Shown here piece by piece: positions 7,548 through 16,204 of a stretch of DNA of 39,184 nucleotides (positions are counted from its first letter, which is position 1; the number at the start of each line of letters is the position of its first letter). The DNA is from Ferrimonas senticii DSM 18821. GTDB lineage: Bacteria > Pseudomonadota > Gammaproteobacteria > Enterobacterales > Shewanellaceae. A program made the translations under genes and the position numbers. Under the pieces are notes generated by a model, which was given only the letters and a program-made list of their open reading frames with translations, did not search any database and had not been told where the DNA came from. Location of the stretch: contig NZ_AUGM01000024.1 of assembly GCF_000422665.1 (NCBI RefSeq), positions 1 to 39,184 of the forward strand, written 5' to 3'.

Positions 7548-8574
7548 CAAGCAGGCTCAATATTGGGGGTGGTGGCGCGGTTAGGCTGTTTAAAAATGCC
7601 AGCAGTTCGGACAGCTCTTGTTGAGTCAGTTTTTTGCCCAGCTGACTTAGGGCCATGATCTCGACCGCTTGCGATAGCTCGTGGACCGAGCCGTTGTGAA
7701 AGTAGGGGGCGGTTTGGGTAACATTGCGCAGGCTTGGTACGCGAAACACCATTCGGTCTTGATCTTTCAAGGTTAGCTCGGCCAAGCCAAGGTCGCTGCT
7801 ATCCAGATGGTCGCGATAGGTCAAGCCAAAGGTTTGCAGCAGATTGCCACCGACGTTGATCCCCTGATGACATTGGATGCAACCGATGTCGGTAAACTGC
7901 TGCCAGCCGGCTTTGGCTTGGACAGACAGCTGGGCTTCGCCGCGCAGATAGCGGTCGAAGTTGGAATCAGGGGTTTGCAGCTGTTGCTCGAAATAGCTGA
8001 TGGCGTAAGCGATGCTGTTGGCATTAATTGGCTGTCCAAGCAGCGTTTGAAAGCGTTCAACCAGATCGGCATCGGCACGCAGTTTGCCGATCACTTGCGG
8101 CCAGTCGCTGTCCATCTCTAGTGGGTTGTGCAACGGGCCATTGATCTGCTGCTCTAGCGACAACGCGCGGCCATCCCAAAACTGCATTGGGTTAAAGCCG
8201 GAGTTAAACACCGTTGGGCTGTTACGATGACCTTGGCCTTGGACACCGATGCTGACCACCAACGGTTCGGCGCCGTAACCATCAAGGTGGTGGCAACTGG
8301 CGCAGCTGATTTGGTTGTTGGAGGAGAACCGCGGATCGACAAACAGATCGCGGCCAAGTCGTGCAAGTTCAAGATCTATTTCGTAGGGATTAAAACGGGG
8401 GATCGGCCGGATCGCTAGGTGGCGCTGGGCTTGCGCTTGTTGCAGGCTGTACTCTAATTCGGTGTGGATTGGCACCGGTTTTTCTGGGCTGCAGCCACCT
8501 AACGGTGCCGCCATCAAGGCGGTGGTAAGTAACCTAACGATTAATTGGAACCGCTGCGATGTGGGCTGCGCCAA
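7528..8574 (-). CDS. Diheme cytochrome c peroxidase/MauG-family lipoprotein
   Basis: This 348-aa protein has two CXXCH heme c sites, CASCHH at 91-95 and CIQCH at 232-236. It also carries [18 protein letters not shown] and [21 protein letters not shown], all typical of the CcpA/MauG family. Bacterial peroxidases of this type reduce hydrogen peroxide in the periplasm with electrons from small cytochromes. The N-terminus is a lipoprotein signal with lipobox LGGC (Cys28), so it is probably membrane anchored rather than soluble. The start is TTG, supported by AAGGA placed 6 nt upstream; no in-frame ATG has a comparable site. It overlaps the following degenerate kinase gene, which suggests a joint role, perhaps redox or peroxide sensing (inference). 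Confidence 0.9.
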   Translation of the reverse strand: MAQPTSQRFQLIVRLLTTALMAAPLGGCSPEKPVPIHTELEYSLQQAQAQRHLAIRPIPRFNPYEIDLELARLGRDLFVDPRFSSNNQISCASCHHLDGYGAEPLVVSIGVQGQGHRNSPTVFNSGFNPMQFWDGRALSLEQQINGPLHNPLEMDSDWPQVIGKLRADADLVERFQTLLGQPINANSIAYAISYFEQQLQTPDSNFDRYLRGEAQLSVQAKAGWQQFTDIGCIQCHQGINVGGNLLQTFGLTYRDHLDSSDLGLAELTLKDQDRMVFRVPSLRNVTQTAPYFHNGSVHELSQAVEIMALSQLGKKLTQQELSELLAFLNSLTAPPPPILSLLDETETD

Positions 8575-8684
8575 GATGCATCCTTGCCGTGAATGGTGCG
8601 CCTATTGAGTTAAGGTATAGCCAGCACCATGCTGACCAGCAACCGTCGCTTGGTCATATCCACAAATTTAGGGAGCCGCCGGCA

Positions 8685-9104
8685 ATGTGGCAGCAACAAC
8701 TCATCACCTTAACCCCGAAACCTCAAGGGTTTCACCTGATCACCGAAGAGATCCAGCAAGCGTTAACGGCGCTGGCGTCAGTGCAAGTTGGCCTGTGCCA
8801 TCTGTTGCTGCAGCATACCTCCGCCAGTCTGAGCCTTAATGAAAATGCCGATCCGACGGTGCGGGGCGATTTGCAGCAATATTTACAGCGGTTGGTACCG
8901 GAACATGCCCCGTACTTTCAACACACCTACGAAGGGGCTGATGATATGCCGGCGCACATTAAAGCGGCACTGCTTGGCACCAGCCTAATGCTGCCGATCA
9001 GCAACGGCCGTTTGGCGCTAGGAACTTGGCAGGGGATCTATCTGGGGGAACATCGTTATCAAGGCGGCGCACGGCGAGTGTTGGTAACCATCCAAGGGCA
9101 GTGA
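8685..9104 (+). CDS. yjbQ: YjbQ family protein (UPF0047)
   Basis: This 139-aa protein is the length of E. coli YjbQ (138 aa). It carries the family signatures [30 protein letters not shown] and [13 protein letters not shown]. Family members have been reported to have weak thiamine-phosphate synthase activity; the physiological role is unsettled. An open frame extends upstream to 8559, but homologous sequence begins at the ATG at 8685, preceded by GGGAG at 8671-8675. It is divergent from the peroxidase gene, with about 110 bp between the two starts. Confidence 0.93.
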   Translation: MWQQQLITLTPKPQGFHLITEEIQQALTALASVQVGLCHLLLQHTSASLSLNENADPTVRGDLQQYLQRLVPEHAPYFQHTYEGADDMPAHIKAALLGTSLMLPISNGRLALGTWQGIYLGEHRYQGGARRVLVTIQGQ

Positions 9105-9325
9105 GCAAATCCGAGAACGGGATTCAACCGAGTCAGCCAAAGGCGTTGCAGTTGTTAGCGGATGCGTTCAATTGATGCGAACAAATTAAGTTTTTGTTAT
9201 GGTTTTTGCGACTGTGATCACTCAAAACAATGAGTCTGCGCAACGCTAACGATAAATGCTGCTCAGGGACTAATAAAGCAGTCGATAACACTAATAATAA
9301 ACACGAACCAGGGAGCAAGTAGTAC

Positions 9326-10969
9326 ATGGCACTAATGCGCACAACTGCCGTGGGGTTCAGCCTAATCGTCGCATCACTTTGGCCGGCGGCTCAGGCCGCT
9401 GACGTTCCACCGGGCACCCAGCTGCATCCGGTTCAGGAATTGGTCCGAGGTAATGGCAGTGAGCCAGCCTCACTGGATCCGCAAAAAGTGGAAGGCACCA
9501 CCGGCTCAGCCATCACCAAAGATCTGTTCGAAGGACTTGTTCAACAAGACGAGAACGGCAATATCATCCCCGCTCAAGCGACCCACTGGGAAGTCAGCGG
9601 CGGCAACAAAGTTTTTACCTTCCATCTGCGTGACGGCATCAAATGGTCCAATGGCGATCCGGTAACCGCCCACGACTTTGTCTACGGTTTCCGCCGTGCA
9701 GTCGATCCCGCTACCGCGTCTCGCTACGCCTGGTATTTGGAGATCGCCACCGTTAAAAACGCCACTGCGATCATTCAAGGCAAAGCGGAGCCGACCACCC
9801 TTGGCGCCCGTGCCATCGACGACAAAACTTTTGAAGTTACCTTAGAAAAGCCGGTGCCGTACTTTGTGCGGATGTTGGCTCACCAAAATACCTTCCCCGC
9901 GCCGCAGAAGGTGATTGAGCAGCACGGTGATATGTGGACTCGGCCAGAGAACATGGTCACCAACGGCGCTTACACCCTCGATAAGTGGGTAGTGAACGAG
10001 AAGATCATCGTTAAACGCAGCCCAACCTACTGGGATAACGCCAAAACGGTGATCGACCAAGTGACCTTCTTGGCACTGCCAGCCAATACCGAATTGGCTC
10101 GTTATAAGGCCGACGAAGTGGATCTGACGCTGACCATCCCGATGGAACACTTCAAGTCGTTGAAAAAGCAGATCCCCGAGCAGATTGTGATCTCGCCGTA
10201 TCTGTCGATGTACTACTACGAATTCAACACCAAGGTGCCACCGTTTGATGACTGGCGGGTGCGTAAGGCGTTGTCATTGGCGGTAAACCGCGAAGCGATC
10301 ACCACCTATGTGACCGGCATGGGCCAAAAACCGGCATACGGTTTTACCCCAGATTCGGTGGCCGGGTTCACTCCGCCGGTACTGGATTACGCCACTTGGA
10401 CTCAGGAACAACGTGATGCCGAAGCCAAGCGGCTGATGGCCGAAGCCGGTTACGGCATCGGTGAAGACGCCAACGGTAACGAACTCAAGCGCTTGAACGT
10501 TAACCTGTTGTACAACACCCACGAGGCGCATAAGAAACTAGCGATTGTGGTGGCGCAGTTGTGGAAGCCGCTGGGCGTTCAGGTGCGTTTGGAAAACCAA
10601 GAGTGGAAGACCTTCTTGGATACCCGTAACCAAGGCCGCTTTGAGATGGCCCGTGCCGGTTGGGCTGGGGATTACAACGAAGCCTCGACCATGCTCGATG
10701 TGTTGCTGTCGACCCACGGCCAAAACAAGGGTAAGTGGGCCAACGCCGAATACGACCAGATCATGGAGCAATCGCGCCTAGTCGAAAGCGATGAAGAGCG
10801 CGCCAAGCTATACACCCGGGCTGAAGAGATCATTGCCGATGAGATGCCGGTACTGCCGGTGTATCAGTCGGTGATGGCGGTGTTGAAAAAGCCGTACGTT
10901 AAGGGCTATCCCGAAAATAACGTCGAAAACACCATCTATTCGAAAAATATGTACATCGAGAAGCACTAA
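9326..10969 (+). CDS. oppA: Oligopeptide ABC transporter, periplasmic binding protein OppA
   Basis: This 547-aa extracytoplasmic solute-binding protein (family 5) captures oligopeptides for the OppBCDF importer. A signal peptide ends at AQA-AD (about residue 24). The mature part has the conserved RGNGSEPASLDPQ start, DLFEGLVQQDENG, WSNGDPVTAHDFVYGFRRAVDP and a C-terminal DEMPVLPVYQ, all strongly like E. coli OppA. ATG at 9326 has GGGAG 9 nt upstream; ATG at 9335 is an alternative with the same signal peptide. It is first in the five-gene opp operon. The 221-bp upstream region should hold the promoter, but I could not fix it. Confidence 0.96.
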   Translation: MALMRTTAVGFSLIVASLWPAAQAADVPPGTQLHPVQELVRGNGSEPASLDPQKVEGTTGSAITKDLFEGLVQQDENGNIIPAQATHWEVSGGNKVFTFHLRDGIKWSNGDPVTAHDFVYGFRRAVDPATASRYAWYLEIATVKNATAIIQGKAEPTTLGARAIDDKTFEVTLEKPVPYFVRMLAHQNTFPAPQKVIEQHGDMWTRPENMVTNGAYTLDKWVVNEKIIVKRSPTYWDNAKTVIDQVTFLALPANTELARYKADEVDLTLTIPMEHFKSLKKQIPEQIVISPYLSMYYYEFNTKVPPFDDWRVRKALSLAVNREAITTYVTGMGQKPAYGFTPDSVAGFTPPVLDYATWTQEQRDAEAKRLMAEAGYGIGEDANGNELKRLNVNLLYNTHEAHKKLAIVVAQLWKPLGVQVRLENQEWKTFLDTRNQGRFEMARAGWAGDYNEASTMLDVLLSTHGQNKGKWANAEYDQIMEQSRLVESDEERAKLYTRAEEIIADEMPVLPVYQSVMAVLKKPYVKGYPENNVENTIYSKNMYIEKH

Positions 10970-10986
10970 GGCGCAGGAGACAGAAC

Positions 10987-11913
10987 ATGTTGAGTTTTGC
11001 TATTCGCCGCTTGCTGCTGGCGATCCCCACCTTGTTTATTCTGGTGACCCTGTCGTTCTTTATGATGCAGGCGGCACCGGGCAGCCCATTTACCGGCGAC
11101 TTTAATTTGCCGCCAGAGGTACTGGCTAACATTGAAGCCAAATACCACCTTGATAAGCCGTTGTGGCAGCAGTACCTGTACTATCTTGGCGACTTGATGA
11201 AGGGCGACTTTGGCCCGTCGTTTAAGTACCGCGATTACAGCGTTAACGAACTGATTGCCGCCTCGTTCCCAGTGTCGATCACCCTTGGGGTGGTGGCCTT
11301 TATCGTCACGGTGATCTTGGGTACCGCCCTTGGCACCATCGCCGCCCTGAAACAGAACAGCTGGATCGATTACACCGTAATGAGCACGGCGATGGTTGGC
11401 GTGGTACTGCCATCGTTTGTGTTAGCGCCGGTGCTGGTGTTGATCTTCGCCATTAAGTTGCAGTGGTTCCCCGCTGGCGGCTGGAATGACGGCGCTTGGC
11501 TCAATCTGGTGTTGCCGGTGTCAGCGATGGCGATCCTGTATATGGCCTCCATCGCCCGTATTATGCGCGGCTCGATGATTGAGGTACTGCACAGCCCGTT
11601 TATTCGTACCGCCCACGCTAAAGGCTTGCCGATGCGTCACATCATCTTCAAGCACGCGCTGCGTCCGGCAATGCTGCCGGTGGTCTCCTACTTGGGCCCA
11701 GCGTTCGTGGGGATCATTACCGGTTCGGTGGTGATTGAAACCGTGTTTGGCATTCCGGGGATTGGCCAGTACTTCGTTAACGGCGCGCTGAACCGTGACT
11801 ACTCACTGGTGCTGGGGTTAACCATTCTGGTTGGCGCGCTAACCATTCTGTTTACCGCGATTGTGGACATCATCTATGGTCTGATCGATCCACGTATTCG
11901 AGTGGAGGGCTAA
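10987..11913 (+). CDS. oppB: Oligopeptide ABC transporter permease OppB
   Basis: This 308-aa inner-membrane permease has six predicted helices, starting with LLLAIPTLFILVTLSFFMM. The cytoplasmic EAA-type loop that docks on the ATPases lies in the IRTAHAKGLPMRHIIFKHAL region. GPAFVGIITGSVVIETVFGIPGIG is characteristic of OppB/DppB. The GCGCAGGAGACAGAAC leader gives a good ribosome binding site. It starts 17 nt after oppA and ends 3 nt before oppC. Confidence 0.96.
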   Translation: MLSFAIRRLLLAIPTLFILVTLSFFMMQAAPGSPFTGDFNLPPEVLANIEAKYHLDKPLWQQYLYYLGDLMKGDFGPSFKYRDYSVNELIAASFPVSITLGVVAFIVTVILGTALGTIAALKQNSWIDYTVMSTAMVGVVLPSFVLAPVLVLIFAIKLQWFPAGGWNDGAWLNLVLPVSAMAILYMASIARIMRGSMIEVLHSPFIRTAHAKGLPMRHIIFKHALRPAMLPVVSYLGPAFVGIITGSVVIETVFGIPGIGQYFVNGALNRDYSLVLGLTILVGALTILFTAIVDIIYGLIDPRIRVEG

Positions 11914-11916
11914 ACC

Positions 11917-12831
11917 ATGCAGACTATGACCTCGAAACAAAATAACCAAGCGGTGGAAAACTTCGCCGAAGGCTTAGAAGTGGAAGGCCGCAGCCTGTGG
12001 GCTGACGCTCGTCGTCGCTTCTTGCGCAACCGCGCCGCAGTGGTCTCCTTAGGCGTATTGGCGTTCATCTTTGTGTTGGTGATGATTGGCCCGGCGCTGT
12101 CGAGCTACACCTTCGATGAGATGGACTGGGAAAACATGGCCTCGGGCCCAAGCTTGGCCAATGGCCACTTCTTCGGTACCGATTTCCTCGGCCGTGATCT
12201 GTTCGTGCGTACCTTAGAGGGCGGGCGCATCTCGTTCTTGGTGGGGGTGTTGGGCGCGACCGTGGCGGTGATCATCGGCACCTTGTATGGCGCCATTGCC
12301 GGCTACATTGGCGGCCGTACCGACAGCGTGATGATGCGGATCTTGGAGATCCTGCAATCGTTCCCATTCATGTTCTTGGTGATCCTGCTGATGACCTTCT
12401 TCGGTCGCAGCCTGTTTCTGATCTTCCTCGCCATCGGCGCGGTGTCGTGGCTGGATATGGCGCGGATCGTCCGTGGCCTGACCTTGGGCCTTAAAAAGAA
12501 AGAGTTTGTTGAAGCGGCGATTGTGGCTGGTAGTCCCAATAAGGACATCATTCTGCGCCACTTGGTGCCAAACGTACTGGGGATCGTGGTGGTGTACGCC
12601 TCGCTGCTGGTACCGGGGATGATCCTGTTTGAATCGTTCCTGTCGTTCTTGGGCCTTGGGGTGCAAGAGCCGTTTACCTCCTGGGGGGCGCTGGTGAACG
12701 AAGGCGCGATGACCATGGAGGTGGCGTTGTGGCAGTTGGTGTTCCCAACCTCATTCTTGGTGATCACCCTGTTCTGTTTTAACTACATCGGCGACGGTTT
12801 GCGCGACGCCCTTGATCCAAAAGATCGCTAA
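11917..12831 (+). CDS. oppC: Oligopeptide ABC transporter permease OppC
   Basis: This 304-aa permease is the partner of OppB. It has the OppC/DppC N-terminal segment (LWADARRRFLRNRAAVVSL), HFFGTDFLGRDLFVRTLEGGR, the EAA loop FVEAAIVAGSPNKDIILRHL, and a C-terminal FNYIGDGLRDALDPKDR typical of the family. A GGAGG motif at the end of oppB serves as ribosome binding site. It is 9 nt from oppD. Confidence 0.96.
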   Translation: MQTMTSKQNNQAVENFAEGLEVEGRSLWADARRRFLRNRAAVVSLGVLAFIFVLVMIGPALSSYTFDEMDWENMASGPSLANGHFFGTDFLGRDLFVRTLEGGRISFLVGVLGATVAVIIGTLYGAIAGYIGGRTDSVMMRILEILQSFPFMFLVILLMTFFGRSLFLIFLAIGAVSWLDMARIVRGLTLGLKKKEFVEAAIVAGSPNKDIILRHLVPNVLGIVVVYASLLVPGMILFESFLSFLGLGVQEPFTSWGALVNEGAMTMEVALWQLVFPTSFLVITLFCFNYIGDGLRDALDPKDR

Positions 12832-12840
12832 GGAGGGCAC

Positions 12841-13812
12841 ATGAGTTTGCTAAAAGTTTCCGATCTGAATGTGCAGTTCACCACCCCAGATGGCAACGTC
12901 ACCGCGGTGGATAAACTGAGCTTTGATCTGGCCGCCGGCGAAACCTTGGGGATCGTCGGTGAATCAGGCTCCGGCAAAAGCCAAACGGCGTTTGCGATCA
13001 TGGGCTTGCTGGCGAAAAACGGTCTCACTCAGGGCTCCATTCAGTTCCAAGGGCAAGAGATCTTAGGCTTGCCTCCGAAAGAGCTGAATAAGATCCGCGC
13101 CGAGCAGATCGCGATGATCTTCCAAGATCCGATGACCGCGCTAAACCCTTATATGAAAGTGGGGCCGCAGCTGATGGAAGTGCTGATGCTGCACAAAGGC
13201 ATGGGCGCCAAACAAGCGTTTGAAGAGTCGGTGCAGATGCTCGATGCGGTCAAGATCCCTGAGTCCCGTAAGCGAATGGACATGTACCCGCATGAGTTCT
13301 CTGGCGGCATGCGTCAGCGGGTGATGATCGCCATGGCGCTGCTGTGTAAACCAAAGCTGTTGATCGCCGATGAGCCGACCACCGCATTGGATGTGACGGT
13401 ACAGGCGCAGATCTTGGACTTGCTCAATGAGCTGAAGAACGATCTTGGCACCGCCATCATCATGATTACCCACGATCTCGGCGTGGTTGCCGGTATCTGT
13501 GACAAGGTGATGGTGATGTACGCCGGTCGTACCATGGAATACGGCAGCACCGATGACGTGTTCTACCAGCCAACTCACCCTTATTCGCAAGGGCTATTGT
13601 CGGCGATCCCACGGCTGGATGATAACTCGCCGGTACTGGCAACCATTCCGGGCAACCCGCCAAACCTGTTGGCGTTGCCACCGGGCTGTCCGTTTAGCGC
13701 GCGCTGTACCAAGGCGATTGAGATCTGTCATAACCAACCGGCGCCACTGGTTAACTTTGGCGGCATTCGTCAACGCTCTTGCCATATCGAAATTAAGGAG
13801 GAGGTTGCATGA
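12841..13812 (+). CDS. oppD: Oligopeptide ABC transporter ATP-binding protein OppD
   Basis: This 323-aa ATPase has Walker A GESGSGKS (from about residue 40), Q-loop [12 protein letters not shown], signature FSGGMRQR, Walker [13 protein letters not shown] and H-loop THDL. The C-terminal peptide-transporter extension holds clustered cysteines ([14 protein letters not shown]). It energises peptide uptake together with OppF. The start is preceded by AAGGAGGGCAC. Its end overlaps the oppF start by 4 nt (ATGA), consistent with coupled translation. Confidence 0.97.
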   Translation: MSLLKVSDLNVQFTTPDGNVTAVDKLSFDLAAGETLGIVGESGSGKSQTAFAIMGLLAKNGLTQGSIQFQGQEILGLPPKELNKIRAEQIAMIFQDPMTALNPYMKVGPQLMEVLMLHKGMGAKQAFEESVQMLDAVKIPESRKRMDMYPHEFSGGMRQRVMIAMALLCKPKLLIADEPTTALDVTVQAQILDLLNELKNDLGTAIIMITHDLGVVAGICDKVMVMYAGRTMEYGSTDDVFYQPTHPYSQGLLSAIPRLDDNSPVLATIPGNPPNLLALPPGCPFSARCTKAIEICHNQPAPLVNFGGIRQRSCHIEIKEEVA

Positions 13813-14792
13813 GCCTGCTTAAAGTAGACAACGTAAAGGTGCGCTTTGGCATTAAGAAAGCGCAGAAATGGCCATGGGATCCGCTGCCGCAGCTGAAAGC
13901 GGTGGATGGCGTGTCGTTCGAGATCAACGCCGGCGAAACCCTTGGAGTTGTGGGCGAATCCGGTTGTGGTAAATCGACCTTAGCGCGGGCGCTGATCGGC
14001 TTAGTGCCGGTCGCCGAGGGCACCATTGCCTTTAATGGTGTAGAGGTCAACACCAGCGATCCGCTGGCAATGAAAGATCTGCGCAAAGAGGTGCAGATGA
14101 TCTTCCAAGATCCGTTGGCCTCACTCAACCCGCGGATGACCGTGGGTGACATCATTGGCGAGCCGCTGCGCAACTACTACCCGGATTGGAGCAAAGAGCA
14201 GATCCAAACCGAAGTGCGCAAGATGATGAGTCGGGTTGGCTTGTTGCCAAACGTGATCAACCGTTATCCGCACGAGTTCTCCGGCGGTCAGTGTCAGCGT
14301 ATCGGGATCGCCCGGGCGCTGATCTTAAAGCCCAAGCTGGTGATCTGTGATGAGCCGGTCTCGGCCTTGGACGTGTCGATTCAGGCGCAGGTGGTTAACC
14401 TACTGAAAGAGCTGCAAGCGGAGATGGGACTGGCGCTGGTCTTCATTGCCCACGATCTGTCGGTGGTTAAACACATCTCTGATCGGGTGCTGGTGATGTA
14501 TCTGGGTAATGAGGTCGAGCTGGCCAGTGCTGAAGAGCTGTATGGCAAGCCATCGCACCCTTACACCAAGGCGCTGTTGTCGGCGGTGCCGATCCCGGAT
14601 CCTAAGCTTGAGCGGGGCAAAACCATCATTGCGTTGACTGGCGAACTGCCGTCGCCAATCAACCCGCCATCAGGCTGCGTGTTCCGTACTCGCTGCCCGC
14701 AAGTTAGCGACGAATGTGCCCACAACCGCCCTAGCTTGACGTTGATTGAAGGGACCCATCAGGTGGCTTGCCCTAAGCATGATGTCGCTTAG
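13809..14792 (+). CDS. oppF: Oligopeptide ABC transporter ATP-binding protein OppF
   Basis: This 327-aa ATPase has Walker [32 protein letters not shown], signature FSGGQCQR, Walker [15 protein letters not shown] and H-loop [12 protein letters not shown]. The C-terminal extension has GCVFRTRCP and VACPKH. It is the last gene of oppABCDF, overlaps oppD by 4 nt, has AAGGAGGAGG upstream and is closed by a strong terminator. Confidence 0.97.
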   Translation: MSLLKVDNVKVRFGIKKAQKWPWDPLPQLKAVDGVSFEINAGETLGVVGESGCGKSTLARALIGLVPVAEGTIAFNGVEVNTSDPLAMKDLRKEVQMIFQDPLASLNPRMTVGDIIGEPLRNYYPDWSKEQIQTEVRKMMSRVGLLPNVINRYPHEFSGGQCQRIGIARALILKPKLVICDEPVSALDVSIQAQVVNLLKELQAEMGLALVFIAHDLSVVKHISDRVLVMYLGNEVELASAEELYGKPSHPYTKALLSAVPIPDPKLERGKTIIALTGELPSPINPPSGCVFRTRCPQVSDECAHNRPSLTLIEGTHQVACPKHDVA

Positions 14793-14828
14793 CACAGCGG
14801 TTGATTATCATTAATCGGTAAGCATCAA

Positions 14829-14850
14829 GGCACCTGCGGGTGCCTTTTTT
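14829..14850 (+). terminator. Intrinsic terminator of the opp operon
   Basis: A GGCACC-type stem pairing with GGTGCC around a short loop is followed by TTTTTT, 36 nt after the oppF stop. Confidence 0.9.
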
Positions 14851-14970
14851 GGGTTGTTCTAGGGCGTGTCGACCTTGGTTAGATGGCTGGCTGAATAATG
14901 ACCTCTGTCAATTCTGTCGCGACCGTTAACGGGCACAATGGTATTGCCTTTACTGATGGAGAAAAGCGCG

Positions 14971-15225
14971 ATGATTGTTGAAGATCACAGTCTAGTGAAT
15001 GAGTTTCCTCAAGATAAGCACCTGATTGAGCAGCTCAACCTAGCCGACAACCAATTCCACCAACTGTATAACCAGTATCACGAACTCGACCGCCAAGTGC
15101 ACCGCATCGAAGCCGGTTTTGAAGTAAGTGATGAACGTTTTTTAGAAACGCTTAAATACCGCCGACTTAATCTAAAAGATCTCCTGTTTAGCGCCATTCA
15201 AGACGCTAAAGTCCAACTTAATTAG
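14971..15225 (+). CDS. YdcH-like small helical protein (DUF465)
   Basis: This 84-aa protein is mostly helical, with heptad-like spacing (FHQLYNQYHELDRQVHRIEAG) and the C-terminal LETLKYRRLNLKDLLFSAIQ pattern of the DUF465/YdcH family. The family's function is unknown. I start at ATG 14971, preceded by GGAG, rather than at the longer frame from 14938. Its stop overlaps by 8 nt the stop end of the convergent AraC-type gene, with no visible terminator between them. Confidence 0.82.
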   Translation: MIVEDHSLVNEFPQDKHLIEQLNLADNQFHQLYNQYHELDRQVHRIEAGFEVSDERFLETLKYRRLNLKDLLFSAIQDAKVQLN

Positions 15226-16099
15226 CCAGCGTTTCTCGGCTTTCAAATTGGCGTTTAAAGGCCGCTGGTGTGTGCTGGGTGTGACGTTTGAAGTACTTGA
15301 CGAAGTAGGTCGCATCGTCAAAACCCAGTTCGCCGGCGGCTTGTTGGACGCTGTAGCCGTCCATGGTCAGTAAGCGTTTAATCTCCAGCACCATGCGGAA
15401 ATCGATTAGCTCCTTGGTGGATTTACCGCACGCTAACTTGGTCAATTTATTTAATGACTTGTAGTTGCTGTGCATCAACAGGGCGTAGCTGTTGGCGTCG
15501 CGAACGGTTTTGAAATTGTGGTCGATCAGCGTGAGAAGCTGGGCAAATTTCTGTTTTTGTTGCTCGGTTAGATGGGCGATCGATTGTTGACGTCGTTGTG
15601 CCAGTTTCATCCGCAGCACCGACAGCAGCAGCTGGATCACCAGATCGCTGTCGCCTTGGCGCTTGGCTTTGATGATTTCGCTGATCAGGGTGTGGCAGCT
15701 GGCGGCCAGCTCGTCGTCCAAGGTTAGGATTGGCGAGTAGCTCATGCTCAGGTGCATCGGTGCGAAATAGGAGGAGCGGACGTTGGCGGCACTAGCCAGA
15801 AAGTAGTCGCAACTCATGCTGATCACCAGCCCCTGATGATGGCTATGGTCGAAGCCATGGATCTGATTGGGGCGGATAAAGATCATCTGGTTGGCGTGGT
15901 AGCGATACCAGTTGAAGTCGATAAAGTGTTGGCCTTCGCCTTCAAGCACATAGATAAAGTGAAACTGCTGCGCTCGATGATGGCGTTGGCCGCCCTCGTC
16001 ATGGGGCAACTGCTCGATAAATTGCGCCAAGCTGGTGATCTGCAAGCCATCGGCAATGGGATCGAGGTCAGTAAGTTGGTCCAGAAGCGACAAGGTCAT
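15218..16099 (-). CDS. AraC-family transcriptional regulator
   Basis: The protein has about 293 aa from the ATG at 16099. The N-terminal half has the AraC-type cupin pattern (FHFIYVLEGEGQHFIDFNWYRY, FIRPNQIHGF). The C-terminal 100 residues hold the double helix-turn-helix domain, including KLACGKSTKELIDFRMVLEIKRLL and AAGELGFDDATYFVKYFKRHTQHTPAAFKRQ. The frame extends to a TTG at 16132, but that start would lie inside a 10-bp inverted repeat and has no ribosome binding site. The ATG also lacks one, so the start is uncertain. It lies downstream of the octaheme cytochrome gene on the same strand and may regulate it or the porin (inference). Confidence 0.88.
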   Translation of the reverse strand: MTLSLLDQLTDLDPIADGLQITSLAQFIEQLPHDEGGQRHHRAQQFHFIYVLEGEGQHFIDFNWYRYHANQMIFIRPNQIHGFDHSHHQGLVISMSCDYFLASAANVRSSYFAPMHLSMSYSPILTLDDELAASCHTLISEIIKAKRQGDSDLVIQLLLSVLRMKLAQRRQQSIAHLTEQQKQKFAQLLTLIDHNFKTVRDANSYALLMHSNYKSLNKLTKLACGKSTKELIDFRMVLEIKRLLTMDGYSVQQAAGELGFDDATYFVKYFKRHTQHTPAAFKRQFESRETLAN

Positions 16100-16120
16100 T
16101 GGGGGGAAGCCGGTGGCGAG

Positions 16121-16147
16121 CAGTGACGCCAATTATCGGCGTCACTG
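16121..16147. promoter_or_regulatory. 10-bp inverted repeat upstream of the AraC-type gene, candidate operator or hairpin
   Basis: CAGTGACGCC and GGCGTCACTG flank a 7-nt AT-rich centre, a perfect dyad 22 bp upstream of the regulator's ATG. No T run follows on the minus strand. This favours a protein-binding dyad or mRNA hairpin over a terminator for the cytochrome gene that ends at 16205. Confidence 0.5.
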
Positions 16148-16204
16148 GCTTTAAAAAACAGCGTGATTGGCCCGCACGATGCAACCGCGCGGGACCGATC
16201 ACAA

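Noticed and set aside
9205-9235. A CRP-like site (CTGTGATCACTC) upstream of oppA
   Set aside because: Only one half-site matches. The partner half at the proper 6-bp spacing is absent.
16148-16204. A terminator for the octaheme cytochrome gene
   Set aside because: A GC-rich imperfect stem is present on the minus strand, but a bulge breaks it and the T run begins about 11 nt too far away. Not strong enough to annotate.
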